NCBI GenBank assembly: GCA_003460745.1
Contig: QTVU01000001.1
Location: 1 to 64,000 of the forward strand
Length of the DNA stretch: 64,000 nucleotides
Direction of reading: 5' to 3'
Origin: Firmicutes bacterium AM55-24TS
GTDB taxonomy: Bacteria > Bacillota > Clostridia > UBA1381
A model generated the notes under the pieces. The model worked only from the letters and a program-made list of their open reading frames with translations, ran no database searches and was not told the origin of the DNA. The position numbers and the translations under genes are program-made. This document shows, piece by piece, positions 1-7,858 of the stretch. How positions within the stretch are numbered: the stretch's first letter is position 1; each line of letters starts with the position of its first letter.

Positions 1-190
1 AATTCTTTTTTGGGAACTTTATATTTATATTTAAACATAATTTATCAGCTCCTCTATGCTATAAACTCATATATTGCTCTAATTTTTCCCAAATACAAAA
101 TCATTTTAATATCCATCTTCAAAATTTCATAATGGTTTAACAATTGATACAATTAAACTATATTGACATAGTTGTAATAAAATTGCATAG
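1..190. other. AT-rich intergenic stretch, no gene seen
   Basis: No convincing coding frame with a ribosome binding site is visible on either strand. It lies downstream of the minus-strand gene ending at 191 and may hold its 3' UTR. Confidence 0.5.
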
Positions 191-1207
191 CTATCTTGCA
201 CATTTTGCGCAAGGGCCTTTGCCGCTGGCTTGTGCTGCTGAAAGGGTGGTTGCTCTTGCATTTTTGCCGGCACAGCTTGCGCTGTAATGATATTTCTTTC
301 CTGATGGGGTTACATATACTGTTGAACCGCGTACAACGCCGCTTGAACTTCCGCTTGAGCTACTGTTAGTTTTCGGCGGTGTATACGGTTCGGTATACCA
401 ACCTACTTTTTTATATGCGTCTACCTCTGACTTCAATGTATATCTTGTTCTTCCGTCCGCAGCATACATTAGTACAACAGGTTCGGTATACCAGCCGACT
501 CCTTGGTATGCCTCTACTTCCGATTGCAATGTATATCTTGTTCTTCCGTCTGCCGCGTACATTAATACTACCGGTTCGGTATACCAGCCTACTCCTTGGT
601 ATGCTTCTACTTCTGATTGCAATGTATATCTTGTTCTTCCGTCTGCCGCATACATTAGCACTACCGGCTCTTTATACCAACCTACATTTTCGTATGCTTC
701 TACTTCTGATTGTGCAATATCAATTGTTCTTCCGTCAGGTGCATACATTGTTACGGTCGGTTCATTATCACTGCTCGCCGCAGAATAATCCGAAGAAATT
801 TTTATAGTTGATGTTTTATCATCCCACGCTACATTTGCATCCAAAGCTTGTGACACCGCTCTGATAGGAACAAATGTAGTATCATTCACAATAACTGGTG
901 TAACGTCTAATTGTTCCGATTTTTCATTTTTCTACAAAGTTTGAGATCCGATTTGCAAAGTAATCTCGGTATCTTCCTTTTTAGTCGTAATTGTTTTAGT
1001 ATCATTGTCCCAATCCACTTTAGCATTCAGATGTTCAAATATGTTACGTATAGGCACCATAGTATTTCCGTTTTCAATAAATGCAGGACTGTCACACTCA
1101 AGTTCTGTACCGTCAACATAAATTTTTATGTTCCTTTCAGCGCTAACCGAAACAAACGTGAACATTATTGCCAAAGCAACTAAAATACTTATACCTCTTT
1201 TTTTCAT
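191..1207 (-). pseudogene. Copper amine oxidase N-like stalk protein with repeats, split by an in-frame TAG
   Basis: Two open segments (1207-932 and 889-191) lie in the same frame and are separated only by a TAG at 934-932 plus 14 open codons. The intended start is ATG 1207, preceded by AGGAGTTGATACTG. The N-terminus has a signal peptide (about residues 1-24) and a copper-amine-oxidase-N-like fold with the paired motifs NTMVPIRNIF and TTFVPIRAVS. The stop falls between them, where TTG TAG AAA suggests a former Tyr codon. Four units of about 31 residues follow, each with MYAxDGRT, SEVxAY and VGWYxEP. A Ser/Gly linker leads to a C-terminal YHxxxxC...PCxxC motif that looks metal binding. The apparent GTG start at 889 is an internal Val with no Shine-Dalgarno. 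It is either a nonsense pseudogene or a readthrough gene. Confidence 0.8.
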
Positions 1208-1369
1208 CAGTATCAACTCCTATATTATATTTTTTATACTGTTTCTTCCCTACTGCGAGCAAAATTCCCCAATGTTTTAAACACTTCATAATTTATTTTT
1301 TTAATTTATTTCCCTCATCCTTTCGCTTTGTAGATTTTTAGCTTTTATTCCAAATATATCTTACAACCA

Positions 1370-1397
1370 AAAACGTTTAAACATTTCGTTTAAACCG
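1370..1397 (-). terminator. Rho-independent terminator after the transglutaminase gene
   Basis: On the minus strand two GTTTAAAC blocks (1395-1388 and 1382-1375) form a hairpin followed by a T run. It lies just past the stop of the gene ending at 1414. Confidence 0.65.
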
Positions 1398-1413
1398 TTT
1401 CACATTCTAAATC

Positions 1414-3321
1414 TTATTCCACTTCATATTCGACTGTGGCAAGTTCATTCATTTCGATGTCATACAGAGTTGCCGTAACAGTTCCGCTCGGTGTAAAATC
1501 CTTTGGATTCATCACTCTATATTCGCCTGCGCCGTTTGTGATTACCTTTCTGTCTCCGACATTATCTCCGCACTTAAATCTGACTATATAAGAGGATTCT
1601 TCCGTAACGGTAATATAAACGCTGCCGTCTTTATAAGTAATACCATACTCCCAATCTTTCTTCGGCAACGTAATCTTCACATTGCCATATTCAGAGGTAT
1701 ACAGCACCCAACCTTCCGCTGCCATTGTCGCCGGTTTTGTATACTTTTTTGTCCACACTGATTCATCTGATAAATTCGGAATTGTTATTTCTTCCGTCAC
1801 GTTCGGATAACCCTCAAGTGAACGCACTGCTTTTCCGCTTTCGGTCAGTGTCGGGTCTTCGGATATACTCCAAGCCCCCCACCAATGAGCATAAAGCGTT
1901 ACATCATCACCGGAAATTTCTTCAAAGTTTTCAATCTTTGTTCCGCCGCCTTTTTCGGTATACCAACCGCCAAACGCAAAATTATTTCTTGTCAAATCGG
2001 CAAACGCCTGCTCGCCGTCTGTCCAATAGTTGTTAATGTATTTGCAGCTTGTTATGTTTCCGCCACTATAATTAGGGTCAAATGTAACATTGCGTTCCCT
2101 TATATCATTCGGAAGCGGAATAGTCTTCACCACATTCACTATATAAGGCATATTGTTTTTATAATAATCTCTTACAACCTCAATATTATTTCCTTTTTGT
2201 CTTATTCGGCAGAAAACAACATCTTTAATATTCTTGATTGCATATGTATAATATTTATCGGTTTCAAAGCTATAAAGATACACTGTGGATTGACTCGTTA
2301 CAAAGCTCGGTCTAAAGAAACAAATATATTTGCTGTCCTCAGTTATAATATAGCTTGTCGGTTTCGCTCCGTTTTCTTCTGATGAAGGTGTAAGTGTTTC
2401 TGTAAAATCAGAAGTAGTTTTCACTTTGTCCATATCAATATAGTAGAATTTCTGAATATCATCATTCCATATAAATTGCATATAAAAACCGGTAAACATA
2501 TCATATTCTTCATAAGTCGTATCCGTACAATGCGTAGCATAATCTCCATATCCTGATCTGTTCAATACAGTATCACTTACTAAAAAGTACCCACGACTCA
2601 CTGTGCCCAGCATATCGGGAACAGGGTCATCTGCCGTAACATCAACATGATATTTTTTTCCGCCGATTGTAACGCAGTTCCAAGCATGAAGTTGCGGATC
2701 CTCACCCAAATGCACCGGTTTTCTTCCCAACACATACGTTGCCGTCACTCCGACTCTGCCAAGTAGGTCGTTATATGCATTAGCATAACCGTCGCAAACG
2801 GCATAACCCTCTACAATCGCCCCGTACGCAGTGTGTGCATTCGGTCTTGATACCGTCACATCATACTGACAATTCATCACAAGCCAGTCATGAAGTGCCA
2901 ATGCTTTTTGAAGTTCCGTCATATCCTTGCCCTTATTTTTGCCGAGAGCCTCACGAAGTGCTTTATCGACCGCCGCCTCATATATGGTTTCTTTATCTTC
3001 GTCCGAAATGACATCTGTTACCGTAACGGCATCTGAAAGCGGGTTCATTGTTTCTAATCCGTCCCAATACATAACCTTGTCGCCGTTTTTTACATTAAGC
3101 ACCGTACTGCTGCTTTCCGTCACATACTCTTTCACAACCTTTGTAAGTTTTCCGTCCTCGTCATACGATGCAACAATCGCAACGCCCGATGTACCGTTTC
3201 CGACAACTGCTTTGCCATCCACTACAATAATTGCCAAGTCTGCCGCCGAAACACTCACCGACATGACAAACAAACCTATCAACACCGCAATTACCGATAT
3301 TACTTTCCTATAATTTTTCAT
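1414..3321 (-). CDS. Secreted transglutaminase-like protein with InlB B-type repeat
   Basis: This 635-residue exported protein has a signal peptide at about 1-26 ending VSVSA-ADL. Residues about 130-235 form a transglutaminase-like core with a visible Cys-His-Asp triad: Cys176 in YAVCDGYAN, His212 in LHAWNC and Asp227 in YHVDVT. A segment near residues 430-490 (VTFDPNYSGG ... FAFGGWYTEKGG ... VTLYAHW) matches the InlB/Listeria-Bacteroides repeat, a beta-grasp module of surface proteins. The C-terminus is beta-rich and unrecognised. The start ATG has AAAGGAGGGATAAAT upstream. Such proteins act on the cell surface as peptidases or crosslinking enzymes, and the substrate cannot be read from sequence. 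The gene is monocistronic with its own terminator. Confidence 0.8.
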   Translation of the reverse strand: MKNYRKVISVIAVLIGLFVMSVSVSAADLAIIVVDGKAVVGNGTSGVAIVASYDEDGKLTKVVKEYVTESSSTVLNVKNGDKVMYWDGLETMNPLSDAVTVTDVISDEDKETIYEAAVDKALREALGKNKGKDMTELQKALALHDWLVMNCQYDVTVSRPNAHTAYGAIVEGYAVCDGYANAYNDLLGRVGVTATYVLGRKPVHLGEDPQLHAWNCVTIGGKKYHVDVTADDPVPDMLGTVSRGYFLVSDTVLNRSGYGDYATHCTDTTYEEYDMFTGFYMQFIWNDDIQKFYYIDMDKVKTTSDFTETLTPSSEENGAKPTSYIITEDSKYICFFRPSFVTSQSTVYLYSFETDKYYTYAIKNIKDVVFCRIRQKGNNIEVVRDYYKNNMPYIVNVVKTIPLPNDIRERNVTFDPNYSGGNITSCKYINNYWTDGEQAFADLTRNNFAFGGWYTEKGGGTKIENFEEISGDDVTLYAHWWGAWSISEDPTLTESGKAVRSLEGYPNVTEEITIPNLSDESVWTKKYTKPATMAAEGWVLYTSEYGNVKITLPKKDWEYGITYKDGSVYITVTEESSYIVRFKCGDNVGDRKVITNGAGEYRVMNPKDFTPSGTVTATLYDIEMNELATVEYEVE

Positions 3322-3458
3322 ATTTATCCCTCCTTTAAACGCATTAATATCATATTCTTTTATAATAATTATATCAGAAATTCATAAGATTTTCTACTGC
3401 TTTAATAAAAAAATATACAGGTAAGCCTTATTTAAAATAGACTTACCTGTTTCACATT

Positions 3459-4271
3459 TTATCTTCTGTCGTTCTTTACACCTGTCTTATAATCATAAAA
3501 AGAATATGCCTCGTTAAGAGCAAAATTTCCTAAAGTTTTAAAGACATCATCTTTAAACTCATTTTGTTTCATTTCGCCCTTTTCATTTATATATCTGTAC
3601 ATTTCGCCTTGATAAAAATACAAATTGTTTTGATTTGCCGCCGAATAAACAAGTCCAAAATACAATACATCATTATTAAAATAATAAATTCGATTATACT
3701 TAAAACCGTTTACACCTGACGGAATATCTATTCTCAGAATTTGATCTTCGAGAGTATAATACTTTACACCGCCGTCAATCTCTGAAACCTGAAGTGAACC
3801 AAGACTTTTATCTGTATTTTCTCTCAATTTATTGATTATGCTTGATTTCGTTCCGACGCCTTTTATCTCAGCCGACGGCATATTATTTTCATATGTATTT
3901 GGTATTTCACCGTCATTCAGCTTTACCGCCGACCACTTTATCGCCTCCGACGTCAAAATCGGATTGGCAGGTTTTTGTCCTTGATTGTGTCCGCTTACCA
4001 AAAAGTATCCCGCAAAGCCTGACGCAACCGCCAAAAATATAACCGTTACAACCACAATCACAATAATAGCGATTTTATTGTTTGGTTGATACCCCTCAGG
4101 ATTAAATTGTTGAGATTGTTCATTGGTTTTTACAATTTTTTCGCCGGTCATTGGATCAAAGTTATAGTCATCTTTAATAATTTTTTCACCGGTCATTGGA
4201 TCAAAATTATAGTCATCTTTAATAACTTTTTCACCGGTCATTGGATCAAAATTATAATCTTCTCTGTTCAT
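3459..4271 (-). CDS. Membrane-anchored protein with N-terminal DYNFDPMTGEK repeats
   Basis: The first 45 residues consist of three near-identical 15-residue repeats (DDYNFDPMTGEKIIK), encoded by nearly identical 45-bp DNA repeats at about 4135-4265. One transmembrane helix follows (about residues 68-92), then a roughly 180-residue extracytoplasmic domain I do not recognise. Orientation is probably repeats inside, C-domain outside. Similar short N-terminal repeats are common on clostridial membrane proteins but have no function I can name. It starts 12 bp after the SH3-domain gene upstream, so the two form one operon expressed from the promoter at 5427-5455. Confidence 0.7.
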   Translation of the reverse strand: MNREDYNFDPMTGEKVIKDDYNFDPMTGEKIIKDDYNFDPMTGEKIVKTNEQSQQFNPEGYQPNNKIAIIVIVVVTVIFLAVASGFAGYFLVSGHNQGQKPANPILTSEAIKWSAVKLNDGEIPNTYENNMPSAEIKGVGTKSSIINKLRENTDKSLGSLQVSEIDGGVKYYTLEDQILRIDIPSGVNGFKYNRIYYFNNDVLYFGLVYSAANQNNLYFYQGEMYRYINEKGEMKQNEFKDDVFKTLGNFALNEAYSFYDYKTGVKNDRR

Positions 4272-4283
4272 ATCATTATCCCC

Positions 4284-5351
4284 CTATCTGACGTATGCAC
4301 TTGTCACATATCCGACCATACCGTTATAATTAACCTTATCATATCCGTTGTACGAGCCGAGATATTCAACTGCCGCTCCGACAGGAATTTCACAAATGTA
4401 TTCCGCCGGCTCTGACGGTGTTTTTCTTAAATACACCGAATTTTGCACTCCTGAAATATGATAAATCGGATTTCCGCCTGTGTAGACATGAGGATCTGTT
4501 GATGTCAAATATTCCGCTTTTGCATAACCGATTTGTCCCTTATATTTTATTTTGTAGAAACCGTTTGTAACATCCTCAATATATCCTACAGGTTCACCCC
4601 AAGGGATTGTACAGATATTTTCCGAATTTTCTTCCGCATACTTTCTTAAATATATTGAGTTCTGTACATTAAAAACATACATTGTGAATTTAACCGATAC
4701 ATCGGACGAGCCTGTCGCATGTTGCACCGGTTCAGCAGGTTTGGCATTTTTATTGCCTGCCTGTTGAATTGCAATATTCGCGTCTTCCGTAAGATACTTT
4801 GTCATTACAAAGCCTTCTTGTCCGCCATACTTAATTTTTGAAAAATCATCATTTTCCTTTTTTACAAATTCAACCTGCGTGCCAAGCGGAATTGTGGTAA
4901 TCTGTTCACCTTTTTGGTCCGGAGTTTTTCTCAATGTTACGCTTTCATTCACATTTACAATGTACATAACCTTTGTCGGATTTTCTGTCGGTGCCGGTGT
5001 TGCAAGAGTTTTATCGACAACCTTGTCACACAACACATATCCGTCCACTCCGTTTACTCTTATCTTATAAAAACCGCCATGTGCAAGTGCCAAAAAACTT
5101 ACCGTTTCATTTGCTTTTGTCTGCATAAGCACTGCCGAGCCTTTATCGGGATTTTCATAAACATTCGTACCGTCATCTAAAATTGTATATGACATACCTT
5201 CATTAATGCTGTTTAAACTTACATTTCCGTTGCTTGCATTATTGAATGTTGACGCATACTTTTGATATGCAAAAACAACTCCGCCGACAGACAGCAATGC
5301 AACTGCCGCACATATAACGCAAACAGCGATTAATTTGTTCCTTGAATTCAT
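4284..5351 (-). CDS. Membrane-anchored protein with four bacterial SH3 domains
   Basis: The start chosen is ATG 5351 (MNSRNKLIAV), because GAGGGG sits five bases upstream; an ATG at 5360 is possible. A signal-anchor helix covers about residues 5-30. Four SH3b-type repeats follow, recognisable from recurring phrases such as VTLRKTPDQKGE, VYLRKTPSEPAE, IPxGxxVEFV, YxKIxYxGxxGYV and a TKYLT/SAYVR ending. Bacterial SH3 domains generally bind peptidoglycan peptides, so a wall-facing binding role is likely. There is no catalytic domain. It is co-transcribed with the downstream repeat protein (12-bp gap). Confidence 0.8.
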   Translation of the reverse strand: MNSRNKLIAVCVICAAVALLSVGGVVFAYQKYASTFNNASNGNVSLNSINEGMSYTILDDGTNVYENPDKGSAVLMQTKANETVSFLALAHGGFYKIRVNGVDGYVLCDKVVDKTLATPAPTENPTKVMYIVNVNESVTLRKTPDQKGEQITTIPLGTQVEFVKKENDDFSKIKYGGQEGFVMTKYLTEDANIAIQQAGNKNAKPAEPVQHATGSSDVSVKFTMYVFNVQNSIYLRKYAEENSENICTIPWGEPVGYIEDVTNGFYKIKYKGQIGYAKAEYLTSTDPHVYTGGNPIYHISGVQNSVYLRKTPSEPAEYICEIPVGAAVEYLGSYNGYDKVNYNGMVGYVTSAYVR

Positions 5352-5426
5352 TCCCCTCATCCTTTCGCTTAACAGATTTAAGTTTTTATTACAGATATAC
5401 AAAATTATATAATAATAATTAAAAAT

Positions 5427-5455
5427 ATTATATCATTTTCGACAACAGTTGTCAA
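5427..5455 (-). promoter_or_regulatory. Consensus promoter with overlapping palindrome for the SH3 operon
   Basis: On the minus strand TTGACA (5455-5450) and TATAAT (5432-5427) are separated by 17 bp. A perfect GACAAC-a-GTTGTC palindrome at 5441-5453 overlaps the -35 element and is a candidate operator. The first gene starts about 75 bp downstream. Confidence 0.75.
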
Positions 5456-5474
5456 TATATTCCACAAAATAAAA

Positions 5475-5503
5475 AACGGTTTAAATTTTTCGTTTAAACC
5501 GTT
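5475..5503 (-). terminator. Rho-independent terminator of the interrupted host gene
   Basis: On the minus strand AACGGTTTAAA pairs with TTTAAACCGTT across a 7-base loop, followed by a T run. It lies directly after the stop of the gene half ending at 5506. Confidence 0.8.
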
Positions 5504-5505
5504 CT

Positions 5506-5805
5506 TCAAATTTGTACCACAGTTTCCATTGTACTTTTTTCAACAGTATATACGCATTGTTTCACCGTTATATCCTTTGTATTTTTACCTGCCATTTTGC
5601 AGTCCGCCACCTCTACCACTGCATGCGGCATATTTGTTTTTCTCCAAAGCTGCGGGTCAAAAGCGTCCTCCTTATACTTCGACTCAAACACTTTTGCATT
5701 ACCTTCCGAACCGAAAAGTATAACTTTTTTATCAAAAGTCGCAAGACCCTCAACTTCTGTGGGACGGCCCACTCCTGTAAATACCGAAATAGAATATTGT
5801 CCCAA
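5506..5805 (-). pseudogene. C-terminal half of the host gene split by the prophage
   Basis: The open frame gives 99 residues from a TTG, but a TAG lies immediately upstream and no Shine-Dalgarno precedes the TTG, so it has no start of its own. Host coding sequence begins at the att core (5784). Upstream codons are prophage DNA. From the core it reads FTGVGRPTEVEGLATFDKK, then VILFGSEG and AVVEVADC, 91 residues in all. Joined at the GTATT core to the half at 43333-43662 it gives a continuous protein of about 195 residues. From memory, proteins with this layout (early Cys-rich DSCRDxDC segment, FNRGFY, then KKVILFGSEG) occur as single ORFs in spore-forming Clostridia. The function is unknown to me. 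It ends at its own terminator. Confidence 0.85.
5780..5784. other. attL core (AATAC / GTATT)
   Basis: Five bases identical to 43349-43353 at the other prophage edge, in the same codon phase of the split host gene. A very short core suits the serine recombinase located beside attR. Confidence 0.8.
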
Positions 5806-5808
5806 CTA

Positions 5809-5838
5809 AAATAGCTGATAAAATCAGCTATTTTTTTA
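5809..5838 (+). terminator. Terminator just inside attL; faces the integrase operon after excision
   Basis: AAATAGCTGAT (5809-5819) pairs with ATCAGCTATTT (5824-5834) and is followed by T-rich sequence. No plus-strand gene precedes it in the integrated state. In the excised circle it would lie about 70 bp after the serine recombinase stop codon. Confidence 0.6.
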
Positions 5839-5857
5839 ATTTTTTTCTCAAAAAAGC

Positions 5858-5886
5858 TTGACAACCACAGTTTTTCGTGGTATAAT
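5858..5886 (+). promoter_or_regulatory. Promoter P1 with ACCAC/GTGGT inverted repeat in the spacer
   Basis: TTGACA 5858-5863, 17-bp spacer, TATAAT 5881-5886. The spacer and first -10 base carry ACCAC (5864-5868) and GTGGT (5877-5881) as an inverted repeat, positioned to occlude RNA polymerase if bound. About 49 bp around it are nearly identical to P2 at 6454-6482. Confidence 0.85.
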
Positions 5887-5912
5887 AAATATAGAAAGTG
5901 AGGTGAGGTCCG

Positions 5913-6035
5913 TTGAAAGACGAAGACGAAAAAATAAAAAAGCTTTTCAAACTCCTTACGGTAGTCGAAAAGCTCTTGATCAGATTGATTTCCATTGTTG
6001 GCTGGTTGAAAATTCTGATCGACATTATTACATAG
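5913..6035 (+). CDS. 40-residue membrane-type peptide
   Basis: The ORF starts at TTG 5913 with GAGGTGAGG about four bases upstream and ends at TAG 6035, about 27 bp downstream of promoter P1. The product has a charged N-terminus (KDEDEKIKK) and an amphipathic to hydrophobic remainder (LFKLLTVVEKLLIRLISIVG then WLKILIDIIT). That could be a membrane or membrane-surface helix. I recognise no family. Its size and placement under a perfect promoter would suit a small phage effector: an anti-CRISPR, a toxin-like peptide or a superinfection factor. A weak GGGG/CCCC hairpin at about 6036-6059 may terminate it. Confidence 0.6.
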   Translation: MKDEDEKIKKLFKLLTVVEKLLIRLISIVGWLKILIDIIT

Positions 6036-6199
6036 AGATGGGGGTTTTCCCCTCTCTCTGATTTAATTATATCACAAGTCTTTCAATAGTGCAATATGAA
6101 AAAAATATATTTAAAAATCGCCCTAAAAGTATTTTATATTTTAGGACTATGTTTCTTTTTGTACTACCTTGTAAAATCATTTTTTTAGAGGTGGATTAT

Positions 6200-6397
6200 A
6201 TGTTAAATTTAAAAGCCATACGGCTACAAAAAGGTTATAGCGTTCCAAAGTTTTCGGAATTGACAGGCATACATCGCCGAACTATCGAAGACATTGAAAA
6301 GCGTGGTGACTGTAAAATTTCTACCGCATACAAATTTGCACAGATATTAGGTGTAACTTTGGAAGAACTATATGATGAAAAGACACCAGAGGATTAA
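6200..6397 (+). CDS. Small XRE-family HTH regulator
   Basis: The start ATG 6200 is set by GAGGTGG eight bases upstream. The 65-residue product is a single helix-turn-helix domain: LKAIRLQKGYSVPKFSELTG, then HRRTIEDIEKRG, then STAYKFAQILGVTLEELYD, the typical XRE layout with almost no tail. A CCTAAAA/TTTTAGG inverted repeat at 6122-6145 upstream could be its own operator. Lying between two promoters that share an inverted repeat, it is the natural candidate for a local repressor, like Aca proteins of anti-CRISPR loci. That role is inference. Its 3' end overlaps a 17-bp perfect terminator stem. Confidence 0.85.
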   Translation: MLNLKAIRLQKGYSVPKFSELTGIHRRTIEDIEKRGDCKISTAYKFAQILGVTLEELYDEKTPED

Positions 6398-6420
6398 CCT
6401 CTGGTGTCTTTTCATATTTT
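6376..6420 (+). terminator. Strong terminator overlapping the XRE gene end
   Basis: A perfect 17-bp stem (6376-6392 with 6398-6414, loop ATTAA) is followed by a T-rich tract. The left arm is inside the coding sequence. Confidence 0.9.
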
Positions 6421-6453
6421 TTTGATTTTTTTCAATTTTTTTCTTAAAAAAGC

Positions 6454-6482
6454 TTGACAACCACACTTTTTCGTGGTATAAT
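6454..6482 (+). promoter_or_regulatory. Promoter P2, near-copy of P1
   Basis: TTGACA 6454-6459, 17-bp spacer, TATAAT 6477-6482, with ACCAC at 6460-6464 and GTGGT at 6473-6477. Over about 49 bp it differs from P1 at only two positions. The leader contains a TGAGG-GAAA-CCTCA tetraloop hairpin at 6494-6507 before the RBS of the next gene. Confidence 0.85.
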
Positions 6483-6550
6483 AAAATCAAGAAATGAGGG
6501 AAACCTCAAAAAAAAGAAACAGAGATAATAATTTTTAGGAGGACAAAACA

Positions 6551-6802
6551 ATGAAAAAATTTAAGGTAACAAACGAAATGTACAAAAACGGTAACGTAGT
6601 AGAAGCAAGTCGTGATAATTACGCAGGTGACTATGTAACTGCTGAAAGCGAAGCAGAAGCAATCGAACTATACAAAGATTTTCTAATTGAACAAATCAGA
6701 AACAACAACCTAAACGCTGAAATTATTGATGATGAAATCGTTGTAACCGATGATGACGAAATCGAAATCGAAAGATTCATAAACTTTGAAATTGAAGATT
6801 AA
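6551..6802 (+). CDS. Small strongly acidic phage protein
   Basis: 83 residues with TAGGAGGACAAAACA before the ATG. The sequence is very acidic, especially the C-terminal half (IIDDEIVVTDDDEIEIERF), with predicted alpha and beta content (SEAEAIELYKDFLIEQI). I recognise no family. Small acidic phage proteins often act as DNA mimics (anti-restriction, anti-CRISPR) or bind basic partners. The location between endolysin and attL, under its own promoter with an operator-like repeat, fits that idea but does not prove it. It ends at a bidirectional terminator shared with the endolysin gene. Confidence 0.75.
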   Translation: MKKFKVTNEMYKNGNVVEASRDNYAGDYVTAESEAEAIELYKDFLIEQIRNNNLNAEIIDDEIVVTDDDEIEIERFINFEIED

Positions 6803-6803
6803 T

Positions 6804-6831
6804 AAAAAAGTGGCTAAAAGCCACTTTTTTT
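6804..6831. terminator. Bidirectional terminator between convergent genes
   Basis: AAAAAAGTGGCT / AGCCACTTTTTT around a short A loop serves both the plus-strand acidic protein gene and the minus-strand late operon ending in the amidase. Confidence 0.9.
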
Positions 6832-6834
6832 ATT

Positions 6835-7626
6835 CTATCTATCATACATACCACATCTGTACTCCCTACAAATTGCCCTTAGGTCTTTGTAGGACAAGCC
6901 AAGACAACCATCTGCATCGCCCTGTATCGCTCCGCAGTCCATAGCCGCTTGCACTGCCTTTCTCGCCCACTCCGGCATATTACCGTCATTATAGTTATAC
7001 ACCATTGTACTTTGCACTACGGCTTTTAACTCCTTGTTTTCTGCTTGCAGTGCTGAAATAGCTACCGCCTGTTTTTCAATTAATGATTTTAATTCATTAT
7101 ACTGTTCCATAGTTAGTTCCTCGCTTTCACTTAATTTTCTTTTGAATTTTTCCCACAATTCCGGTTTACGCACAAATGGCTCTGGACATTGTTTGTCCCA
7201 CACGTCATAATGACGCAGTACATTCTGTGCCGGCACACCGTATTTATTCATCAAATACCGTGTTAATTTAATTGTCTGTTCCACAATTCCGTCACGAATA
7301 TAGTATTTACCGTCCGCACCGATACGACTGCACATTTCAATCGAAATACTGTTCATATTCCTACAATACGGGTGTTTGTAAATTTTTGTACCACCGACAG
7401 CCCACGCCGCCCATTTATCGGGTACAGATTGATATATTCCGTCATCACCGATAAAATAATGTGCAGACGCACCACGATTTGCACTGCTGAAATAATTGCA
7501 GTTGTTCAATGCCGTATCGCCGTTATTTGACGTAAAATGAATGACGATATATTTAATATCGCCATTCCTATATGTGTAGCAATTAGACGTGTGGCACTGC
7601 GGACCCTGTTTGATTTGAATATCCAT
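6835..7626 (-). CDS. Phage endolysin: N-acetylmuramoyl-L-alanine amidase with wall-binding tail
   Basis: 263 residues. Residues about 20-165 form an Amidase_2 (T7 lysozyme/PGRP-like) zinc amidase. Visible elements are YIVIHFTS with the first zinc His, NSISIEMCS, and LRHYDVWDKQCPEP carrying the later His and Cys ligands. A helical linker follows (about 170-210). The last about 55 residues (YNDGNMPEWARKAV ... GLSYKDLRAI) repeat a module also found twice at the end of the baseplate protein at 16007-16837. It is presumably a peptidoglycan or wall-polymer binding domain related to SLH. The enzyme would cut the amide between MurNAc and L-Ala at lysis. It is the last gene of the late operon. Confidence 0.9.
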   Translation of the reverse strand: MDIQIKQGPQCHTSNCYTYRNGDIKYIVIHFTSNNGDTALNNCNYFSSANRGASAHYFIGDDGIYQSVPDKWAAWAVGGTKIYKHPYCRNMNSISIEMCSRIGADGKYYIRDGIVEQTIKLTRYLMNKYGVPAQNVLRHYDVWDKQCPEPFVRKPELWEKFKRKLSESEELTMEQYNELKSLIEKQAVAISALQAENKELKAVVQSTMVYNYNDGNMPEWARKAVQAAMDCGAIQGDADGCLGLSYKDLRAICREYRCGMYDR

Positions 7627-7636
7627 TGTTTATACC

Positions 7637-7831
7637 TCAATTCTTTTCTTGGATTTCAGGAAGACCTGCTATAGATGTTAGTAGAGAAAGTACACCTGCA
7701 AGTGCAGAAGCACTCGCTACAAGTACCCAATTTACATCTCCCATAGCTACCGCAGTACCTATAGTGGCAACTGCTGTCTGAGCAACTGTCTTGATTGCTC
7801 TTATTCCTGCCGCTTTAATCCATTCTTTCAT
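7637..7831 (-). CDS. Holin, r1t-type
   Basis: 64 residues with two hydrophobic segments (about 18-35 and 38-56), a short charged N-terminus MKEWIKAAGIRAIKT and a soluble tail ending LPEIQEKN. AGIRAIKTxAQTAxATIG and the later LLTSIAGLPE recall the lactococcal phage r1t holin family. It would form membrane lesions that release the adjacent amidase. TTAGGAGGTATG precedes the ATG, and the gene lies 10 bp upstream of the amidase. Confidence 0.85.
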   Translation of the reverse strand: MKEWIKAAGIRAIKTVAQTAVATIGTAVAMGDVNWVLVASASALAGVLSLLTSIAGLPEIQEKN

Positions 7832-7858
7832 TTTTACATACCTCCTAATTTTAAAATA

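Noticed and set aside
379..807. 142-residue plus-strand ORF opposite the stalk-repeat gene
   Set aside because: It is the antisense of the DNA repeats, has no Shine-Dalgarno, and the minus strand carries a clear domain structure.
5858..6061. 67-residue plus-strand ORF starting in promoter P1
   Set aside because: Its start lies within the -35 region. The frame beginning at TTG 5913 has a proper Shine-Dalgarno instead.
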